Shown here: in pieces, positions 1-12,264 of the stretch
Position numbering within the stretch: position 1 is the first letter of the stretch
Layout: each line of letters begins with the position of its first letter
Assembly: GCA_033964015.1 (NCBI GenBank)
Contig: CM066914.1
Location: 21,876,234 to 21,940,233, forward strand
Origin: Scolanthus callimorphus
Lineage: Eukaryota > Cnidaria > Anthozoa > Actiniaria > Edwardsiidae
Direction: 5' to 3'
Length of the DNA: 64,000 nt
Made by a program: the position numbers and the translations under genes
The notes under the pieces: model-generated
The model's input: the letters and a program-made list of their open reading frames with translations, nothing else
The model's database searches: none
What the model was told of the DNA's origin: nothing

Positions 1-1032
1 TTCTTAAACCACATGTTCTTTTATGCGGGTTTTTACTGTATATCAATAAAACAGAAAAAAAAATCAATACAAGTTTTCTGTGTCTAAAAATACAATAGTA
101 CAGAGCATATGTTTGTGTTTCCCATGAGCCTTTGGTGGCAGGCATTATTCCGATCAACATTTTCTCGTCCGGAGGACCTGTGGTGAGATTTAACCACAGG
201 AAGTCCACGCGGATTCTTACAAAAAGAGGAGAACACTTTCTTGATATGGAAAAGGGTATACGGTGCACAGAGTAATGGTAGGAATAGGAACGGATATCTA
301 TGAGAAAGGCAAGGCCAGACAGTGTCTGTCTTGTAAATAATGATTTTCTTATTCCAATTTCTGTTTTGATAGGTTGGGATAAATAATCTTTTTTAATATA
401 AATTTGGTATCATGCAGTCATGTCTTAATCCCTCCGCAACTAGAAGTACACTTAGCAAGGCCATATGGCACTATATATTTATAGACTAATTTATTTCTAA
501 ACGTATTGTGGTTATCTCTTGTAATAAAACAAACAATTATGCATGCTTACGTGTGTTTACTAGATCACCCTCGATATGTGCCTGGCTCCTGTGAACTAGC
601 AAACTTTTTTTTTGCGCTGCGCGTCTCTTCTGCGCACGGTCGCGCGCGCATTCTGTTCGAAATAACCGTTGAAAACTGAACGCGCGAGCAAAATAAGGCC
701 AAACAAACAACATAAAAAGCACGCCATTTATGGTTTTAGTGATATTACAGAAAACAAGGATGGTGACCCCCATTTTTTTTCTCTGAAATCGACCGCTACA
801 GAATATATTCGAAGCAGAAAAAATTTAGGTAGTAGAACATGCATTTTTTCTGCTCCTAAGCAAAGTTAAAATACCAACTAATATCACTATTATAGGCGAG
901 AAAAAGCAAACTTTCGTATCGTAATGTTTGAATTTCGAACACAATTCGTACGAGCATGGTGACCCCATCTTTTAATGGCATTTTTAATGGCATCAATTGT
1001 ACCAAGTTTCCGTCTTTTTCAACGGAATCACC
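1..1032. other. gene-free flank
   Basis: No ORF here resembles a known protein. The stretch is AT-rich with a CpG-rich patch near 615-690. No paired terminal repeats or tandem arrays were found. Confidence 0.4.
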
Positions 1033-1036
1033 TTAA

Positions 1037-1262
1037 AGAGCCTGTGTCAGCCTCCATTTTGTCAGCCTAGCAACATACCGAGACAGAGAAAGCATCCATT
1101 TCCATCGGCTGATTTAGGGAATGTAGTGCAATATTTTCGATTGAATTCGATAAATGAATAATAAAACTTTGTTTTTAGAAGACTATTTCAAGATTTCTAC
1201 ACGTAATTCGTTGTCTCATATCGACTGAAAATAATAACAAAGGAGTGGCTGACACATGCTCT
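1037..1262. mobile_element. MITE with TTAA target duplication
   Basis: Terminal inverted repeats are visible: AGAGCCTGTGTCAGCC at the left and its near-complement ending ATGCTCT at the right. The element is bounded on both sides by TTAA (1033-1036 and 1263-1266). TTAA duplications are typical of piggyBac and Kolobok transposons. It is too short to encode a transposase. A related copy lies at 10886-11365. Confidence 0.7.
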
Positions 1263-1460
1263 TTAAGGATCCATATTCGCACTAGCCTGAACAGCCTGCT
1301 GCAGGCGGTTGCCGGGCGTTTTCATATCGCGGAAACCAGGTCCGTTTGTGCAATGTATTGCGAGACAAGTTGCAAGAGCCATTGCAGCTGACATTAGCTC
1401 GCAATGGTCGCTCGCAACGTATCGAACTTTTACTATTTGCGCGCCAATTTCGAAGTCGTC

Positions 1461-1683
1461 CATTCTCGTACCCAGAGCTCCCCGGCTCGTCTTCTCGCAG
1501 GGGAGGCTCTGGTGACATCCATTTGAGGACCTTTGCTGATTGGCTGGTTTTGAACGTTGGTGCATGCGCAGAAAGATCTTTCTCTCAACGACTCTGTATC
1601 AAATGTCGCGCATGCGTCAGTGGCTGTCAGCAGAGCCTATACCCCGCGAGGAGACGAGCCGGGGAGTTCTAGGAAAGAGAATG
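1461..1683. mobile_element. Mutator-like MITE, 9-bp TSD
   Basis: The termini are inverted: CATTCTCGTACCCAGAGCTC at the left, and at the right a sequence whose complement begins CATTCTCTTTCC and continues into the same CTCCCCGGCTCG. A perfect 9-bp direct repeat GAAGTCGTC flanks it (1452-1460 and 1684-1692). A 9-bp duplication with long TIRs fits MULE-type elements. The inside carries a CATGCGCAGAAAG segment shared with copies near 14.9-15.2 kb. Confidence 0.75.
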
Positions 1684-2463
1684 GAAGTCGTCCGCCTTTC
1701 TGATACAGAACACACATGCGCAAAGAAGCCCGAGAGGGCTTCTGGGAACGAAGTTGCGAGACAAGTTTCAAGATTCACCTGTTACACGCTGCAATGCGAA
1801 ACAAGTTGCTGCAATCCGTTACGAGAAGTAGAGTATTATCCTACTTAATGCAACGACTGCAACCACCTCTCTTTTAACGTGTCAGAGGGTGTTACACACT
1901 GCAATGGATCGTGCAACTTGTCTCGCAAGTAGAGGGAGACGGCCGGATCACTACCGAAGAAACATGAAATATCTTCCGCATCAAGAGGATTTGACAGATC
2001 AGAATGATGACGTCACAAAAGGATCACGGAAGCGCAACCAAGGGTGGGACAAAGATCCTATTGTTGTGGTCTTTTAAGAGAGGGATAAGCCCACGTTGAT
2101 GACTGATCCCTTGGTAGTCCCTTGAACCTGATCAGTTCCTCCCGTCATTAGAGTAATCTAGCTAGTGAGTATTTATTCTAAGTTCTAAGGTAAACACAGC
2201 TGATTCGGAAGTCACATCTTTGGGAATTCCGCAGCTGATCCGGATTGGTCTATGACTGATCACCTTGGGCGATACTCTTGATCCACAAGTCTGTGGTTAT
2301 ATTTGAGAAATGCGATGACGTCATTTTTATTTTAGATTTGTGGTATACTTATAAAACGGTTTAGACATTTATGATGTTCATTTACGCTCTCATGCTCTTT
2401 ATCGTGATACTGAATTAGATAATGTATTGAATTATGAATTTAGTTATCGATTCTATAGGATCA

Positions 2464-2788
2464 CATTCTCGTACCCAGAGGTCCCCGGCTAGTCACCTCG
2501 CGGGGGAGGCTCTGGTGACAGCCAGACGCATGCACAATTACTTTTAGAGCGTTAAAGTCGAAGGCATAGGTTATAAAGACGACCAGGAAACGAATGGCAG
2601 TGTTATTTTGGTATATGCCTCATTTATTTATTTATTTATTTTGACAGATACGTATTTATAAAGCGAGATTAAACATCTTTTATGTACGCGTGCGCGCCAT
2701 TTCAGCCAATCAGCGAAGGCCCTCAAATGGATGTCGCCAGAGCCTCCGCTGCGAGGCGACCAGCCGGGGACCTCTGGGTTCGAGAATA
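2464..2788. mobile_element. Second Mutator-like MITE copy
   Basis: Same termini as 1461-1683 (CATTCTCGTACCCAGAGGTC at the left, inverted at the right). The flanks ATAGGATCA (2455-2463) and AAAGGATCA (2789-2797) match in 8 of 9 positions, again a 9-bp target duplication. The interior differs from the first copy and contains a short TTTA tandem. Confidence 0.7.
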
Positions 2789-2941
2789 AAAGGATCACGC
2801 CTGACCCGTCTTGACTGTAATGTGATTCAGTTTTCTCGCTCAGGTTCACGTTTACATTTCGTCTCAGGCCCTTTGGCCGAGAAAAAGAAAACAAAATTGC
2901 AACCAAGAGTACGTTTTTTCTCGAAATCTACTCTACCACTA

Positions 2942-3250
2942 ATTACTGCGGTTTTCGTATTTCTGCGAACTCTCGCTATTGATTTCCAACCGTAAAACCG
3001 CCTTCTGGCTTCCGTCAATCAAACTCTCGAGTCTTTTCGTCGTTACTATTTGTGCTTTTTGATTGGCCAGCGCCTAAGCAGTGCTAAAATGGTTTCCTGT
3101 CGCGACAGCAACGTTACGTGCTGGCGAATCAAAAAGCACAAAGAGAACGACGAAAAGACTCGGGAGTTTGATTGACGGAAGCCAGAAGGCGGTTTGACGG
3201 TTGGAAATCGTTAGCGATAGTTCGCAGAATTATGAAAACCGCAGTAATAG
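2942..3250. mobile_element. Foldback element with ~110-bp arms
   Basis: The left arm (about 2942-3065, starting ATTACTGCGGTTTTCGTA) is repeated in inverted orientation at about 3115-3250 (ending AAAACCGCAGTAAT). A short spacer of about 50 bp separates the arms. No coding capacity. The right edge abuts the next MITE, so the two insertions are adjacent or nested. Confidence 0.7.
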
Positions 3251-3612
3251 CAAGAGTGGATTAACAAGAGTTAGAATCTTTCGTACAGTATTTGTCCACA
3301 TCACAGTCAGAAAAGTGTCTATTTTTAGATTTGAATTTCGCGCGCGAAAGTATTCGAATGCTCAGGTTCGAATGCTCGTATACCCAATACACAACAAATA
3401 GAGAATATCCTACCTTATCTTTGCGACTTTAAAGGTTTTTCGATTGATCTTCGATTTATTTTAGGCTGGATCTCACAACTGTTTGCGTGGCGAGAAAGTG
3501 GGAACCCTGTGGATGACGAATTTTCGCGGCAATCCTAGTTCTAATAGACACTTTTCTGACTGTGATTCGGGCGTACATAGTAAATATGGAAACTCTTGGT
3601 AATCCACTCTTG
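3251..3612. mobile_element. MITE family CAAGAGTGGATTA, copy 1
   Basis: Starts CAAGAGTGGATTAACAAGAG and ends with the inverse (TAATCCACTCTTG). The terminal repeat is about 70 bp and imperfect. It is nearly identical along its length to 6394-6754. The flanking 7-mers (GTAATAG and TTAATTA) are a degraded duplication, because it sits in the end of the preceding foldback. Confidence 0.75.
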
Positions 3613-5264
3613 TTAATTATAGGCATTAACGGTGCATAAATATAGTAGGATCCTCAATTTGAAGCCGAAATAGTTTTTGCGAATTTTGTCTCAATTCAGA
3701 CTTCATAAGTCCTCGTCGTTTCGTAATATTTTCGGTTCAGGCTCCCACTGTTTTTATGCGCAATTAATTCTGATTCCTATTCAGCGATTGAGCATGAGAG
3801 AATTCGAAACTAGACTTTTCGCCGTTTTTATACGCTGCGCTTTTTGCAAACACCGAAATGGCTTTGTTTATTCTTTCGCGTCAATCAAGCCATCTGAACC
3901 AATCTTGTAGTAGGAGGAGACAGAACATGAGATGCAGTTTAAAGTATTCTGCGAGACAAAGCGGAAATAACATTTGGTGATTTTGTTTTTCCTTTGAAAA
4001 TTGTATTCGGCTATAGTTATTTCTCATTTGCTACCTTCCCTTCCATAATTTTTAGACGGTCTGTATATATATAGCTGGTAAAGTGTAAAATAACAGAAAC
4101 ATAAACGTCTAGGTCTAATTGCGTAGAAAGACAATACCGCAGTAAAAAAAACATCCAGTGGTGTACCAGAGCATGCGCAGCACTGCCAGTGCAGCGAGGA
4201 CTGGGTGCAACTCCCAGCTGGGTGAGTCTGTGGTTGCAGGAGTAAGATACAACGAAACCTAAAGGAAGATAGGCGAGAGGAAAAAGAGAAGATATCAAAA
4301 CGAGAGATACCGGTTTGTTTTTCATATGCTTGTTTCATAAGGCCAAAAGCCTCGTAAATGAACATTTATAAATAAATAAATACATTTTGAAGCTCTATAC
4401 TTGCCCCTCTCGCAGTCAAAAGGAATTTGTTCAGAATTACAGGTACGCTGCTCAACGTGCGCAAGAGGACGCGCAGACAAATTAAGGCAATTATAGATTG
4501 AGATCCAATGAACAGACAATAGAGCGTTATATCTCGTTACGTAAGGCGCTTTTATAGTAAACCGAATCCCTGATGGCTTAGTGACAGAGCGCAAAAGCTT
4601 GGCAGGTCTGTTAGTTCGAGTCTAGGGAGAAATACTTTTTCTCTTTTTCAAACAAAACTACCAATCCAGCAACAATTGGACCCTTTCAAGTCAACAAACG
4701 TTTGCGAAAAGGATATTTAGTGTTAGGAAACAAGAATTTGCGATGCGTGCAGACAAAATATAGTACGATGATGGTAGATTAGAGAACCGTTTTCGAGGAA
4801 CTCAAGTGGTGAGGCACATCTGAGTGGTTTAGGAACGCAACCGGAAACTTATACATTGTACAACTATTAAAGATCGTACCAGCTCTTTACAACGCACAGT
4901 ACTTCAGCTTACATGTAGAATAGAATAATAGAATAGAGTAGTTTAATTCACCCACTTGCAGGTACACCTGAATTGCTGGGGAGGGCCAAGGCATAAATAT
5001 ACAATGTAAAATGCGCGCGTGACTCCATAACGCATAGTAAGGCGTCTTTAGAAAAAAGCCCTCAGATGATTGAGATAAGTGACCAGGAAGAGTGAGTTAC
5101 GGTTGGGAGGCTTAGCGTCTAGAACGTGGAGCGGCAAGCTCTCGATGGAGACCGGGAAATTTCGCATTATTCAGAGTGAGATTTACTTCTCGTATCCGCT
5201 TGATAGCCCTAGAAGATAAGAACACCAAGAGGCATGAATGAAAGCTTGCAGTTGGAACGTTAAT
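3613..5264. other. gene-free region
   Basis: No exon or recognisable protein was found. A tRNA-like A-box/B-box pair near 4570-4630 (GGCTTAGTGA, then GTTCGAGTCT) does not fold into a proper cloverleaf by eye. It may be a SINE or tRNA relic. Confidence 0.35.
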
Positions 5265-6224
5265 TTTTTGGCCAAAAAGGCCGGAAAATTCTGAATTTTA
5301 GAAAACGCGTAAAATAAAAAAAAAGATTTATGTCAAACTGTCGTGCAGGTAAAGCATTGTTTCTTGTGTAAATCTGATATGATTTAGTTAAGATTTGATT
5401 AAGTTATAGCTGTGTGAATATTTTCACAAGAGACAATGAGTGAGAGGTTTTGCAGACCTGATGGGATGAGGTCAGGAATGCCTGACACTTCTGGCTTAAT
5501 TTTAGTCGAGTTCCCTAAAAACTTCAAACCACCGTAATTCGGTCAATAACCATCTGATCAAACCCATATTTAGATATTGTGTCAAACTTTTGATACTCTT
5601 TTTAATTATGTAATATTTGTTTTGGTACTTATAGAATTGAAAGACTTGACTTTTTGGCCCAAAAAGCCGGAAAATGCTGAATTTTAAAAAACACGTAAAA
5701 TAGAAAAAGGTTTACGTCAAACTGTCGTGCAGGTAAAACATTATTTCTTGTGTAAATCTGATACGATTTAGTTGCGATTTGATAAAGTTATAGCTGTGTG
5801 AATATTTTCACAAGAGACATCGAGTGAGAGGTTTGTCAGGCCTGATGAGATGAGGTCTGCTAAACCTCTCACTCATTGTCTCTTGTGAAAATGTTCACAC
5901 AGCTATAACTTGATCAAATCGCAACTAAATCGTATCAGATTTACACAAGAAATAATGCTTTACCTGCACGACAGTTTGACGTAAACCTTTTTCTATTTTA
6001 CGTGTTTTTTAAAATTCAGCATTTTCTGGCTTTTTGCGCCAAAAAGTCAAGTCTTTCAATTTTATAAGTATCAAACAAATATTACATAATTAAAAAGAGT
6101 ATCAAAAGTTTGACACAATATCTAAATATGGGCTTGATCAGATGGTTATTGACCGAATTACGATGGTTTGAAGTTTTTAGGGAACTCGACTAAAATCAAG
6201 CCAGAAGTGTCAGGCATTCCTGGC
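5265..6224. repeat. Large inverted repeat with ~360-bp arms
   Basis: Positions about 5473-5840 are repeated almost exactly in reverse at about 5864-6224, with a spacer of only about 25 bp, making a giant potential hairpin. A further direct copy of roughly 200 bp of the inner arm lies at 5265-5470. The order is therefore A, B, A', then (B A') inverted. No ORF spans it. Confidence 0.8.
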
Positions 6225-6393
6225 GAAAAAAAAATATATTATTTAACTCTAACCCGCGCCTCGACTGGCATTTTGGTTGGTATTTGCAGGTCAGTGTGAT
6301 CACTGTTATTATTAAGATCATAATAAAAGATGATGATGATTATGAAATGAAATGTTTATTCTTAGTTTTTTTTTCTTGCCGAATTCATGATAC

Positions 6394-6754
6394 CAAGAGT
6401 GGATTAACAAGAGTTAGAATCTTTCGTACAGTATTTGTCCACATCACAGTCAGAAAAGTGTCTATTTTTAGATTTGAATTTCGCGCGCGAAAGTCGAATG
6501 CTCAGGTTCGAATGCTCGTATACCCAGTACACAACAAATAGAGATATCCTACCTTATCTTTGCGACTTTAAAGGTTTTTCGATTGATCTGCGATTTAGTT
6601 TTAGGCTGGATCTCACAACTGTTTGCGTGGCGGGAAAGTGGGAACCCTGTGGATGACGAATTTTCGCGGGAATCCTAGTTCTAAAATAGACACTTTTCTG
6701 ACTGTGATTCGGGCGTACATAGTAAATATGAAAACTCTTGGTAATCCACTCTTG
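6394..6754. mobile_element. MITE family CAAGAGTGGATTA, copy 2, 7-bp TSD
   Basis: A 361-bp element with the same ends and interior as 3251-3612. It has a perfect 7-bp duplication ATGATAC at 6387-6393 and 6755-6761, which fixes both boundaries exactly. Confidence 0.85.
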
Positions 6755-7020
6755 ATGATACCCCATATTCTCACTCTAAAAATGCCATCGAAAATTCAAA
6801 ATCTGCAATGTAAAAATAGACTCTTCTACTCCTCTGCATATGGCTTACCTTGATTCGTAGCCGCTACGATGAAAGCTTTTATTTTCCTCCAACAATTACT
6901 ATCGGCCAATCATCTAGCCGATTCAACTTGCTTTCTGTTTTAGTGTTTTTCGAAAGAAATTACACAGCAAACTGTTAGGAAATAAATATGATATCTTCAC
7001 CTTGTCGTCTGGGCAAAGGA

Positions 7021-7195
7021 AGTGCCGTAGCTAGCGGGGGGCAGAGGGGCAATTGTCCCCCCACCCCCCCCCCCCCAGCGAAGCAAAATTTTTAGTGTCA
7101 ACATGTGGAGAAAAACCTGATTGCCCCCCCTTAGAAAAAACGAAGGATGACCAAGGCTTGTCCCCCTCCCCCAGAAAAACATTTCTAACTACGGC
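7021..7195. mobile_element. Short C/G-rich foldback
   Basis: GTGCCGTAGCTAGCGGGGG at the left is answered by CCCCCTCCCCC and AACTACGGCCTT at the right. The interior carries poly-C tracts. It accounts for the start of a spurious 166-codon ORF at 7053-7553. Confidence 0.5.
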
Positions 7196-8807
7196 CTTCA
7201 AAGGAAAGGTACATTTTCAGCGAATTGAATTTAGCGAATTGAATTTAGCCAATCATAGTCTATATCACCTTTACCCTCCCCTCCCTTGTTACATCAGTAC
7301 ATTCCCCACCACCCCCTTCCTTGTAGCATTATGTCAGCCACTTGATCGACGTTGGGTATCCTGTGTCTTGTCCCTTCTCCTTCTCGGCGTACCTCTTGCC
7401 AACATATACATAGGCCGCATTAGGCCAATCAGTTGTCCATGTGGGACGATAATTTTCTTCTTGGAGGTGATGTCAATTGAGCATGCTCTCGGTGTCACGT
7501 CATACATGCCCACCATCGTGTATTATTTAGGAAATTTCCATTACGACAAATAAACAAGTATGGTAAGGTAGTAAAACGTTAACAATATTAAAGTTGCCAC
7601 TGAGCATGCGCAATATGTTTTCTAAATTTTATTGCTACAAGAGATCAAATCACGCCGGAGTGTTTGAAAATAAAACCTTTCCTCAGTTTTGTGCTGCATA
7701 TTATCAACGTCGTGTTGCTTTGTTCCAATTACCTAATTTACGAGGTGGATGTTTGCGAGTGTTACGTGTCAGTGGTGCGATCGAGTCATGTTCTTAATCC
7801 GAGCGTGGAATTCAGCAAACGCCGGTCGAAATTGACAAAGAGCTATCCATAAAAGTACAAGACATAGACAAATACGGATGAAACTGAAAGGGGAAAAACC
7901 TTACAGGTGAGAAATGAGAAAGAATAAGTCCAAGAGATGAGTTCCAAGATCGAAGTCTTATCGAGTATTCGAGGAGGACTTCAAGTGTTTAGGGGTATTT
8001 AAATACATAGAAGTTGCTCCTGAGTCACGTGATCTATTCAATGGCGCAGTGTCATAATTTTCTCTCTGTCGACTAAAGGTCCGGGGTTCGAAAGGCGTTT
8101 TTTTTTTTTGCTTTTTTCTCAAAGGCAAGCATATTTTGTGTTTTGTTACCGGACGCGGTGTGATTAAAGAAGTTATTTTTTATTCCAAAATTGATAGGGG
8201 ATAAGGTAGAACTACTTCAGACAATAAAGTTGCCATTGAGTATATGCACAATATTTTCTGAACTTATCGCCTGCTTTAAAACCAAACCAAAATGAAAATT
8301 AACACCGCATTGCTTTAACCGGTGACGCCATGTAAACAAGTCTAACCTCTTTTCTGATGATGAGCCCATCATGATCAGCCCATCCCTGGGAATGTTTGGA
8401 CCTAGGTTGTGACGGCCGGTCCTGTCCCAGTACCGAAGAACATCAGCAAATAGTTTCCCGTACGTTCTGCGTACCTATGTTTTTATGGGTACCACTCCCC
8501 GGGATAAAAGTCAAGATTCCTCCGCAAATCGACCTGGCAGAACACTTGACCCCGTGTGATAAGACACGAAGATAGGAAGTGCCAACCAACTCTACCGTAG
8601 CGGATGAGAATCAGGCTACATATTGGCTATGGAGTACATGGAGGCAACTGTTGTGGTTTGTATGCATAAGTTCTTGAAAGCACGTTCAACCAAGGTGTCA
8701 CCAAGGTTGTGAGGAACACAGGACACAATGAAAACGAGAACGTTCTATACTTTACAGTTCAATTTTAATATACAGCTTTTTCAAAGTTCACAATTGATGC
8801 TATAATA

Positions 8808-9036
8808 GAGCGGATTTCACATGACTGTCGTGAAAGTAATTGCAATTGAGCAATCACTAGCCAATCAGAAACAAGAGTAATTACAACTTACTGCTGAATG
8901 GTTTCCAGCCCAGCCAATCAGGAGCCGAACCAATTCCTTGCTTGTAATTAGTTCGCAATTTGATTGGTTGATAGAAATAAGCAGCCAATGAGAAAGCAAA
9001 CCAATTGCAAACACGACGGTCATCTGAAATCCGCTC
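8808..9036. mobile_element. TA-flanked MITE (GAGCGGATTTC family)
   Basis: Begins GAGCGGATTTCACATGACTG and ends with the inverse (CATCTGAAATCCGCTC). The dinucleotide TA flanks both ends, as expected for Tc1/mariner-type insertion. Relatives sit at 10969-11228, 12265-12425 and 24605-24995, with single ends near 44880 and 51215. Confidence 0.7.
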
Positions 9037-10230
9037 TAACTATGGTACATTTTACAAATTGCACATCGGAATGCAACAAATCGTGTAATATGAAGAATTC
9101 ACTGGAAGAATTCATGAAGAATTCACTGGCGTTTTGTAAACAGTACCATAGTAATAAGAAGAACGTTAAACTTTTCACACTTGGTGGATCCAATAGATTT
9201 GAAGTCATCACAAACTGCTAAAACACGCTTAGATGTAAGGTTTTATGCGTAAACTGCTACTAACTTGATGACCACTACTAGTGGATCCCCGATCAGAGAG
9301 CATATAGTTTATCAGCAAAAACAGAATCGGCGCGAACACATGCTAGCACACAGCCCGAGGATGAAAACTGCTAAAAACTGCAAAACTGTATGCCCTCTAA
9401 CGTTGTCTTTTTTCTCGTTTTGTTCAACACGAGTTTTGTTGAGGCAGGCTTGGCCTGGCTATACTAGACATTATTACAATCCATTAATTCAATCTGGACT
9501 ACTTTAAAATTACTGCCTTTGGCGCAATATTATTATCATATTTTCATATTCTTTTTTAGGTTTTTGTTCTCTTAATGATAAGGTGACACTCAAAAGTTAC
9601 TTTTTTATAGCTTGATGTAAGCTTCGCTGTCTATTGCGTAAATAATGTTAACACTCTAAAGATGTATCTAATTTGTGATATGTCGTACACGATGCGAACT
9701 TGTGTCGTGTGGTAGTGAAGGAACCCATAGTGCGGTAGACACTTCTAATAGAACACTCTTTTTTAACGCACGGGAGACTATGTTACAGTGCTTTTTAGAA
9801 AGCGAGAAAGCGTATGGAATGCTGCAAGAATATGTCGTACAAGAATATGTCGTAGAAGATGAGTAGATACTGGAGGCCGTGATGGAGAGCTGAGTCCCGA
9901 GGGGGGGGGGGGGGAGGGGGTCGCTGATAGGGTATGTATTTCAGTATGGCTACCCAAGACTCAATGCTGCTTGCCCATGGGAAGGGACTAAGGTTTCACA
10001 TAGTTCGCGTATGTCACTTGGTTTTGGCGCAGATTGTAGATAGAAGTGCAAAGGAATGGGGCATCTACGATGACAAGACAAAACGTGAAGAAAAAGAAGA
10101 ATTCTATGCACCTACACTTCGACAGTTATTTACTTAAATAAATTGAAATAACCCCTTACCCACAATGGTCCACACAAGCACTTCAAATCTTTTACGAGGT
10201 ACTAAGCTGACCGGAAACAGTGTATATGTT
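9037..10230. other. gene-free region
   Basis: No supported exon. A poly-G tract is present at about 9901-9920. Small ORFs show no recognisable motif. Confidence 0.35.
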
Positions 10231-10303
10231 AAGGCGCAGAGGTCTCTTTTCCTCGCGAACCTCAGCCAGCGAAATGCAGAGAAAAGAGGCCTCTGCTAGC
10301 AGT
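10231..10303. mobile_element. Tiny hairpin MITE (CTGCTAGCAGAGG family)
   Basis: GCAGAGGTCTCTTTTCC at the left is mirrored by AGAAAAGAGGCCTCTGC at the right. The same hairpin occurs at 38634-38710. Confidence 0.5.
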
Positions 10304-10369
10304 GAAGGCTTTACACGATGCGATCTGTCGGGCCGCTGTCTTGTAAGCTCCATACGGTGTCGGATTTTT

Positions 10370-10515
10370 TTCTGTTCCGCCAGTGAAACTATCTGAGCTT
10401 ATCTGGGCCAATCAGATTCTTGCCTCGGTTAGTGCAGTCAACTGGCTTTTCGTCGCGACGGAACAAGGCAACGACCCGATTGACTTAGATGGCTAGACTG
10501 GTGGGACAGAAAATC
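10370..10515. mobile_element. MITE family with CGTCGCGACGG centre
   Basis: The outer ends CCGCCAGTGAAAC and CTAGACTGGTGGGACAG are inverted, and the centre holds CGTCGCGACGG. Other copies lie at about 15590-15745, 16590-16735, 45285-45475, and split around 19197-19825. Confidence 0.6.
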
Positions 10516-10885
10516 CCAAACTCAAAACGACGTTTTGAAAACAACGAATTGAGCTGTAAGAACAACACGACGGTTTCCTTTGTTTAAAAATGCAAGGTTG
10601 AAGCGTGAAATTCGAACTGGTTTCTTGGTCATCTGACAGGGGAACGTACAGGAAAATATCACACTTTTCCTCCCTCTCAGAACCTCTCAGAAGTACCACA
10701 CAACGCAGGAATATATGAAGGCCGAAAGCTCTGCCTAGTACATAAAATGCCCAGGGGGAACTATTAAAAACTGTCTATTACTTTATTAAAATGTTTGCTA
10801 AAAACACGCCAGCTCTATTTTGAAATTGTGAGGCCTGTAAATTTTTAATGGTCTCCCGACATTACCCCACCACGTTAGATTTTAA

Positions 10886-11365
10886 AGAGCCCCAGTCAGC
10901 AGCCGCACATTTGTTACTGTTTACATTCGATACTAGAAGACGATTTACATATACAAATCTCGAAATAGAGCGAATTTCAAAGGAATGCATTCGACACCAA
11001 GCCAATCATGAATCTTCTCGTCAGCCAATTACAAGCCAGGTAAAGCTACTATCACGCGGTGAGCACGTGACAGGTTTCTTTGTAAGCCAATCCAAGTAAA
11101 ATACTATCACGCGCTGAGTACGTGATACTAGCTGCGTTTGATTGATTGACAGAAATGAGGGATGCAAATGAGGAATGCAAAGTAAACACAAATACAAATA
11201 CTTTTCAACGCTCATCTTAAATCCGCTCTAACCATCTACAAACAATTTTTGATTTACTGAATTCAATCGAATATATTTTATATATCCCCTAAATCACCGA
11301 TGTAAATGGATTCGTTATCTGGGTCGGCTGACAAAATGGGGGTGGACTGTCCTGACTGAGGCTTT
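10886..11365. mobile_element. TTAA MITE carrying a nested TA MITE
   Basis: The ends (AGAGCCCCAGTCAGC, inverted CTGACTGAGGCTTTT) match the family at 1037-1262 and are bounded by TTAA. A second element (10969-11228) sits inside it, so this element is the older insertion. Confidence 0.6.
10969..11228. mobile_element. Nested TA-flanked MITE
   Basis: GAGCGAATTTC at the left and AAATCCGCTC at the right are flanked by TA on both sides. It is inserted in the interior of the TTAA element 10886-11365. Confidence 0.65.
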
Positions 11366-12264
11366 TTAAGCAGAATAGCATGAGAACGAGGCTACCTATT
11401 TCTTACATTTCCCTGGCCCTGCGCCCGCGATCCGTGACTACCTGACAGCGACACATCTTTATATTTACACGAGTTACATAATACCTCTTTAATTCTTTTG
11501 CATTAATTTATTCAACTGCTATCTTGGTCCTCCATCGGGACATCGACTGGTCTAACGTAAAGAAAAGAGACACATTAGAAAAAGCAACAACAGTCGCCGT
11601 AGTCTGTGCAGAGAGGGCTCGTAATGTGGTTGCAATAAATATCAAAACTCCGTGAGGTTTGTTGCGTCAGCTTGAGATTTCACATCTCTAGTTTGAGGTT
11701 GAGGGATGCCGATGCAGAGACAGGCCTTGCAAAACAAGGTGGGAGAAAGTCATTGGCCTGACTAAATCGGACGCACTTGACCACACCATGGAAAAGATAA
11801 ATAACATAATACAGTGCCATGCAATAGGCGATTATATTGTGACGTCAGTGTTTACGATTTTTCTCATTTGCATAAGCATCAGTGAAAATCAGGAAGCGTA
11901 ACGGAGGTACAAAAAGAAATGATCTGAATTTCAATAGCGTCTGGTGAATGAAGCGTACAAAGAAACTTTGACGTTCGCAACTCAAATTATAAGCGCATGG
12001 CGAGAAGCTCCATTTGCAAGAAACATGTGGGCTAATGAGCTTCCTGCCCCACAAAAAAATCAAGTCTTGAAAAATGTAATAAAATTGCTCAAGATCAAAT
12101 AATTACTATTCCGAAGAACGCATTGACGATTTTCGCATTGACGAAGTTTTGAATGATCCACGCAGGTTTTTAAAATTCTGAAGCTAGACCCTGCTTATGC
12201 AAATGAGTAAACAAATTACCGCCTATATCCATTCCACGGTAGTGAATAAAGTGAACGAGTGATA
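11366..12264. other. 3' flank of the HDAC gene
   Basis: No exon was found. This stretch follows the HDAC stop codon on the minus strand. An AATAAA-type signal read on the minus strand occurs near 11510, but the true polyadenylation site cannot be set from sequence alone. Confidence 0.35.

Noticed and set aside
4567..4635. tRNA gene
   Set aside because: A- and B-box-like words are present, but the acceptor and T stems do not pair properly; at best a tRNA-derived relic.
7053..7553. 166-codon plus-strand ORF
   Set aside because: It begins inside a C-rich foldback, has no recognisable domain, and its composition looks like chance reading of repeats.
8037..8115. tRNA gene followed by a poly-T terminator
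   Set aside because: GGTTCGAAAGG and a T run resemble a pol III unit, but the cloverleaf is not convincing.
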